Part shown: piece after piece, positions 59,930-64,000 of the stretch
Layout of the letters: every line of letters starts with the position of its first letter
How positions within the stretch are numbered: the stretch's first letter is position 1
Assembly: GCA_019722365.1 (NCBI GenBank)
Contig: JADFUC010000271.1
Location: 744,001 to 808,000 of the forward strand
Origin: Lithospermum erythrorhizon
Lineage: Eukaryota > Streptophyta > Magnoliopsida > Boraginales > Boraginaceae
Direction: 5' to 3'
DNA length: 64,000 nt
The notes under the pieces: generated by a model
What the model saw: the letters and a program-made list of their open reading frames with translations, nothing else
The model's database searches: none
What the model was told of the DNA's origin: nothing
Program-made: the position numbers and the translations under genes

Positions 59930-60050
59930 TCAATTAGTTTTGGCTTTGTTTTTGAATTGATTACTCAATTAGTTTTTGCTTTGTTTTTATTTTCATGAAA
60001 TGATTGATTACTCAATTAGTTTCGCTTTGTTTTAGTGATTACTCATAGTT
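59930..60050. repeat. Tandem array, unit around ATTACTCAATTAGTTT
   Basis: The unit, with GCTTTGTTTT following, occurs about three to four times with small length changes inside the Mariner-like element. Confidence 0.7.
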
Positions 60051-60114
60051 TTAAATTGTTTAAAATGAATATTATAGAAATTGATTGTGATACTTGGTAT
60101 AGAGTAATTTCAGT

Positions 60115-60385
60115 GAAATATGTCGAAAATAGCGTTGGTCGAAATTTCTGAAAATGAAGTTCGAATTAATTCGAAAATATTTCCGGTGTTGAGAAACTTG
60201 TCGAAAATGATGTTTCGGGTGGCTTTTAGCCGAAAATAAATTCTTGGTGAAATTTGTCCAAAAATATAGTTTCGGGTGAATTTAGCCGAAAATGAAGTTT
60301 CTGGTCGAAATTCGACGAAAATGAAGTTCCAAACCAAAATTTGTCGAAAATGACGTTGCAGTTCGAAACGGTTGAAAATGAGGGA
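60115..60385. repeat. Degenerate tandem array around CGAAAATGAAGTT
   Basis: About eight imperfect units of some 30-35 bp, each with GTCGAAAATGA or GCCGAAAATGA and a TTTCGGGTGAA-like part. It makes a repetitive 103-codon minus-strand frame that should not be taken for a gene. Confidence 0.75.
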
Positions 60386-60608
60386 GGATGATAATTTTAA
60401 TGATAAGGGTATTTTTGTCACTTCACATCAAAATTTGGTCAAATGCAACTAGTTTTGAAACATTTAAAAATAGACAAAGTGAACAATCTTTTAGAAAGGG
60501 AGGGAGTATATCTCAATTATAACAAAATTATGTTGAACAAAATATCTTAATAAAATTGGAAAGAGAAGAGTGGTATCATGTTAATATTCAAGGGATAGTA
60601 CTAATACA

Positions 60609-60833
60609 TACTTTCTCCAATCCACTTGATTTTTTTAAAATTAAACTTTGAACATCAATTATTAATTATTCATTATTTTAAAAAATATAAAATTTATATA
60701 ATTGAATTCGTCTTTTAAAATATTTTTATAATATTAATTTTTTAATAATATAATTAAAGATTAATTGAAGATCAAATATTTATTTCGATATGTGAAAAAA
60801 AAATTAAAATGGGTTGAGCAAATATATATTTAA
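60609..60833. repeat. MITE family copy 2, about 225 bp, inverted relative to copy 1
   Basis: Read on the minus strand it follows copy 1 (57,559-57,786) through ACATATCGA, ATAAAT, CTTTAATTATATTA, AAAAGACGAATTCAATTATA and AATTGATG, with CCACTTGAT-type ends. Divergence is moderate. Confidence 0.75.
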
Positions 60834-62399
60834 AGTTGATAATTGTGCAGATGTATCTTTGCTGCAACGTGAAATATGTCATAACATGGAAGCATATGCT
60901 ACCTCACGTAGTCACGTGGGGATTCCTTAATTTAATTTTAAAAGTTTCCCAACTTGTTGTGCATACTATATTTATTTTTGTTAACCTAACATACATAATA
61001 TGAAAGAGGTTAGGAATGCTAATCTCCAAATATAATCCAACATTAGTAACCTGAGAGAAACTTAAAAAGATAGACACAGTTTTTCTTGTCTTGATTGGTA
61101 ATCTCAAACTGAAATATTGTTAGCAGGTTGACCTAGTTTCATCTAGATGCAATAAATGTTCGTTAAAAACAATTCAATTGAAAATTGCATAATTTGTTAT
61201 ACTTTTGAATTTATATATCTTATAAGAAGTGTGGATAATATAGTTGAGCTAATATCTTATAAAAGTGGATATATCTTCCAAAATACAATGAATTATAACA
61301 CATCTAATGATTATTAAATTTCAATAATAATAATTAAATAACAATGAAGAGCTAAAAGTCACTAAGCATAAAGTGTGGATAATATGATTTGAGACTAATA
61401 TACTTTAAATGATACAACAAAATTAGAGGCAATTTCGATATTTTTATAATGAATTATATGACCTAATGTATATTATGAAAATAAAAAAAGAAAATAATAA
61501 GTAAAATATAATAATATATTAATTTATTTTAACATGAGGGTATATTTTATCTTTAATTCGATAATATAAGAAAAATATCAATAAACATGTATATAGAAAG
61601 TTTTATGTTACATAAGTATTGATAAGAAAATTAAACTCATTAAGTTTGGGTGTAAATGAAAGTCTAGGTTACTTTAGTATTTAAAGGTAAATTAAAAAAA
61701 TCATTCACTTAACTTTAATTAGGACTATTTACATTCCTTTTTACACAAACAATTCTCGATTTTTTTTTATTTTGATAGATTGAATTTAATTTATTTATGA
61801 TACGATAAACTCTTAAGCTTCATCGCTCTTGAGCATAATCTATAAGACAATTGACAAGAATCTTGGTAAGTACTTATATACTCCCTCAGATCTGATTTAC
61901 TTAATCATGGAGGTAAAAAGAAAGTACTTTATTAAGAGCTTAATTAGTATTACTAATATATCTAAAATGTACTTTATCAAAAATACTTTAATTAATCATG
62001 AAAACAAAAGTACTTTATTAGAGATAAAAGTGGAAAGATCAAGATAAAGTTGCATTGAAAGGGAAAGGGAGAAAAATTTTCTTTGCATGATCAAATGGGA
62101 ATTAGGCAGAGGAGTATTATTCTTTTCAATATATTATATTTTTCGTAATTAATCAATTTGATTATTTTTCTTTGATAGATTGAGTTTGTTTCTTTTATGA
62201 TGGAATAAGCAGTTAAGGCTTCGCGTTGTCTTGGTACTATTATAATTGATAAGAATCTTGATAATTACGTAGCCATAGTCATGACTAGTTGTGTTTGAAT
62301 TTGAAAGATAACTCAAAGCCATTATAGATAAAAGAATTTGGTATAACAACGTTTAGATGTATTGAGGAAATTTTATAAAGGCTATTATAGCTCCTCATT
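60834..62399. other. AT-rich intergenic DNA
   Basis: No gene recognised. Two related stretches near 61,770-61,880 and 62,160-62,270 (TTTGATAGATTGAATTTA / TTTGATAGATTGAGTTTG followed by CTTAAG/AGGCTTC and CAAGAATCTTG) look like an old duplication. Confidence 0.5.
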
Positions 62400-62500
62400 T
62401 GTTGAATTTGATCTTGACTGTATATATATATATATGTATCAATATACATTCTGTTAAACGTCATCAAGCAGATTAGTTTTCATGAGTATGTCGAGCTAAT
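62400..62500 (+). repeat. Probable end of a 5' LTR and decayed primer site
   Basis: TGTTGAATTTGATC at 62,400, a TATATATATA box at 62,422, and a CA end near 62,481. It is followed by ATGAGTATGTCGAGCTAA, which resembles a mutated tRNA-Met primer site. The left border of the LTR is not certain. Confidence 0.45.
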
Positions 62501-62542
62501 TGACTAAAGTCATGGAATCGTCGATCCTAACTTTTTTTTCTG

Positions 62543-63092
62543 ATGTCGTCTTCTTCAATGCTTTCGCTTCCTACAGAGCCATCTTCTGGCATCAATCTGT
62601 TAGCATTGAATCAAGTTATTAATAACAAGCTTGATCATGAAAACTATTTTTTGTGGAAATCTTGTGGGCTATGTGGATGGATCATTTCCATGTCCAGAGG
62701 AGTTTCTCACTGTGATGTCTACTCCTCGTGCTGTTGCGTCACCATCTGAATTTGGTGATGATGTGCTTAATCCGACCAACTCTTTGGCTGCTTCATCAAC
62801 CATTTCTCTGATGTCCAATCCCAAATACCTGGTCTGGATTCGACAAGATCAACTCATATTGAGTTGGATTTTATCATCTCTTACTGCTCCCATTATTGCA
62901 AGGGTGATTAATTGCACTACTTTTGCTCAAGTGTGGCAGACTTTGGCTAATATGCATATGGCACAAACTCAAGCTCGTGCTTCGCTATTGAAAATGCAGC
63001 TACAAACTACTAAGAAGGGTAAGTTGTCCATGGCTGACTATATTCAAAAGATGAGAACTATTAGTGACAATCTCTCAGTCTCGCTTACGTGA
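62543..63092 (+). pseudogene. Copia gag, two frames
   Basis: Two overlapping frames cover the N-terminal and UBN2-like parts of gag. One small indel near 62,655-62,665 explains the switch. The frame ends at 63,092, before any CCHC knuckle. Confidence 0.75.
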
Positions 63093-63224
63093 CACTGAAT
63101 TAGTGTCTCATATTCTTTCTGGTCTTAATCCTGATTATGATTCATTGATTGATTCGGTTTATGTACGAGGTGCTTTCAAAGGTTTACACAACCTTCTAAC
63201 AACGAGTCTTCTCCGAAGAATGCT

Positions 63225-63962
63225 TTGATTGCAACACCCTCAACTATTCAGGACTCCTCTTGGTATGTGGATTCAGGTGCCACCAATCATATCACTGCTG
63301 ATCTTCAAAACATGTCCCTATACAATGACTATTCAGGTTCTGATAAGATCACCGTAGGAAATGGTGAGTCAATTCCTATTCATCATACTGGTAAGTCTAA
63401 GCTTTCTGTGTCTTCCTCTAAATCTCTTCATTTGAATCATGTGTTACATGTTCCTTCAATTACTAAAAATCTACTTAGTGTTTCTAAATTAGTGTCTGAC
63501 AACCAAGTCTTTCTTGAATTTCATGCCAATTATTGTTTGTTAAGGATCTTTAGGGTAAAATTCTGCTGCAAGGGAGTCTTGATCAGGGGCTTTATTCGCT
63601 GGATCCCAATACATCATTCCAATTGCTCACCTCAGCTACGCCATCACCATCACAATTTGCTAGTTGGGGAGTTGACTACTTTTAATAAATGGCATGAGAG
63701 GCTTGGTCATCCAGCAAGTTCTATTGTTCAGAAAGTTATGTCTAGTTCTAATATTTCGGTCAAAGGGTCTTCGAGTCAGTCAGTTTGTTCTTCGTGTCAA
63801 TTAGGTAAAAGTTATAGGCTACCATTTGAAGAGTCTTCATTTGTTTCTACTGCTCCTTTGGAGTTAGTCTTCTCTGATCTACGGGGCAAGTCTCCAATTC
63901 AATCTAATAAAGGTTTCAATTATTATGTCCACTTTACAGACCACTTCACTAAATTTATTTGA
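63225..63962 (+). pseudogene. Copia protease / pre-integrase / start of integrase
   Basis: DSGAT (aspartic protease active site) is followed by the usual linker, then a poorly matching stretch at 63,540-63,660 that suggests compensating indels. The HHCC zinc module (WHERLGHP..., CSSCQLGKS) comes next, and then the first integrase Asp in FSDLRG. It ends with a stop near the window edge. Confidence 0.8.
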
Positions 63963-64000
63963 TTTTATCCTTTAAAATCTAAATCAGAAGTGTATGACGT

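Larger units (their letters stand above)
59842..60506. mobile_element. Mariner/Stowaway-like element with internal tandem arrays, 665 bp
   Basis: CTTCCTCCTTCTTAAAAAAT at the left is the imperfect reverse complement of CTTTTAGAAAGGGAGGGAG at the right. TA flanks both ends (59,840-59,841 and 60,507-60,508). Longer than a usual Stowaway, because it carries two tandem arrays inside (59,930-60,050 and 60,115-60,385). Confidence 0.65.
62543..64000 (+). mobile_element. Frameshifted Ty1/copia element, cut by the window edge
   Basis: The gag start (62,543, MSSSSMLSLPTEPSSG then NQVINNKLDHENYFLWKS) changes frame near 62,660 into 62,631-63,092, with the UBN2 features VWQTLANMHMAQTQAR and KGKLSMADYIQKMR. 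The zinc-knuckle part is missing. From 63,225 the protease motif YVDSGATNHIT is intact, followed by LNHVLHVPSITKNLLSVSKL and the pre-integrase phrase WHERLGHP with the CSSC pair. The integrase core starts (LVFSDLRGKSPI) before the end of the window. A stop at 63,960 and frame changes make this copy defective; it is still better kept than the one at 2,766. Confidence 0.88.

Noticed and set aside
60110..60421. 103-codon minus-strand frame with repeated RxNFIF-like phrases
   Set aside because: It is the translation of a degenerate tandem DNA array inside a Mariner-like element.
1..64000. CRISPR arrays, operons, rRNA genes, phage or plasmid features
   Set aside because: The sequence is plant nuclear; tandem arrays seen have no spacers of constant length, and no such genes appear.

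Overview
This is a stretch of plant nuclear DNA. The genes have many introns with GT..AG borders, and the protein families are plant-specific or plant-typed: temperature-induced lipocalin, GPI-anchored GDPD-like protein, P3A plasma-membrane H+-ATPase and an LRL-type bHLH. The spacers are very AT-rich and full of retrotransposon and MITE debris. A eudicot is most likely. The recurring word ACTCCGTA in the spacers made me think of Caryophyllales (beet, spinach and allies), but that is an impression, not a proof. There is no prokaryotic, organellar, rRNA, tRNA or CRISPR content that I can support.

Layout. Bases 1-9,660 are retroelement territory: the end of one LTR element with an LTR-like relic (923-1745), then a decayed but bounded Ty1/copia element (2,766-6,526) with LTRs, primer site, polypurine tract and a near-perfect 5-bp target duplication. 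From 9.7 to 14 kb the DNA is AT-rich with small transposon-like pieces. At 14,048-17,161 (-) lies a bHLH gene of the LRL type (bHLH66/69/82) that appears broken: its loop/helix-2 region is split by 558 bp between 9-bp direct repeats, the second half is decayed, and the last exon is frameshifted. From 17.3 to 24.5 kb I see no gene. The gene-rich part follows: GDPDL (24,505-27,930, -), temperature-induced lipocalin (29,392-34,645, +, with a 4.7-kb intron full of repeats), YKT6-type SNARE (35,338-38,207, -) and an ABHD17-like hydrolase (39,594-42,051, -). After a second LTR relic and a truncated TFIIIA relic come a complete plasma-membrane H+-ATPase (47,714-51,588, +) and an intronless TM9SF/nonaspanin gene (52,283-54,256, -), which are convergent. 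The right end holds a transposon with long inverted repeats (54,886-56,531), several MITEs, a small serine-rich-protein-like gene (58,382-58,705, +) and a frameshifted copia element that runs off the window (62,400-64,000).

The genes are ordinary, independently expressed nuclear genes, not a pathway cluster. Several products work at the endomembrane or cell surface: the SNARE and TM9SF protein in the secretory route, the H+-ATPase, GDPDL and lipocalin at the plasma membrane or wall. I read that as coincidence. For the six multi-exon CDS models (GDPDL, lipocalin, YKT6, ABHD17-like, H+-ATPase, and the broken bHLH up to its lesion) I placed the exon borders by hand from splice sites and reading phase. 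The five intact ones give uninterrupted proteins close to family length, although the ABHD17-like protein is rather short.

I found no convincing new biological system. The observations most worth checking are the broken bHLH gene, the TFIIIA 3' relic, the long-inverted-repeat element, the opposed Helitron-like termini inside the lipocalin intron, and a Mariner/Stowaway-like element carrying two internal tandem arrays.
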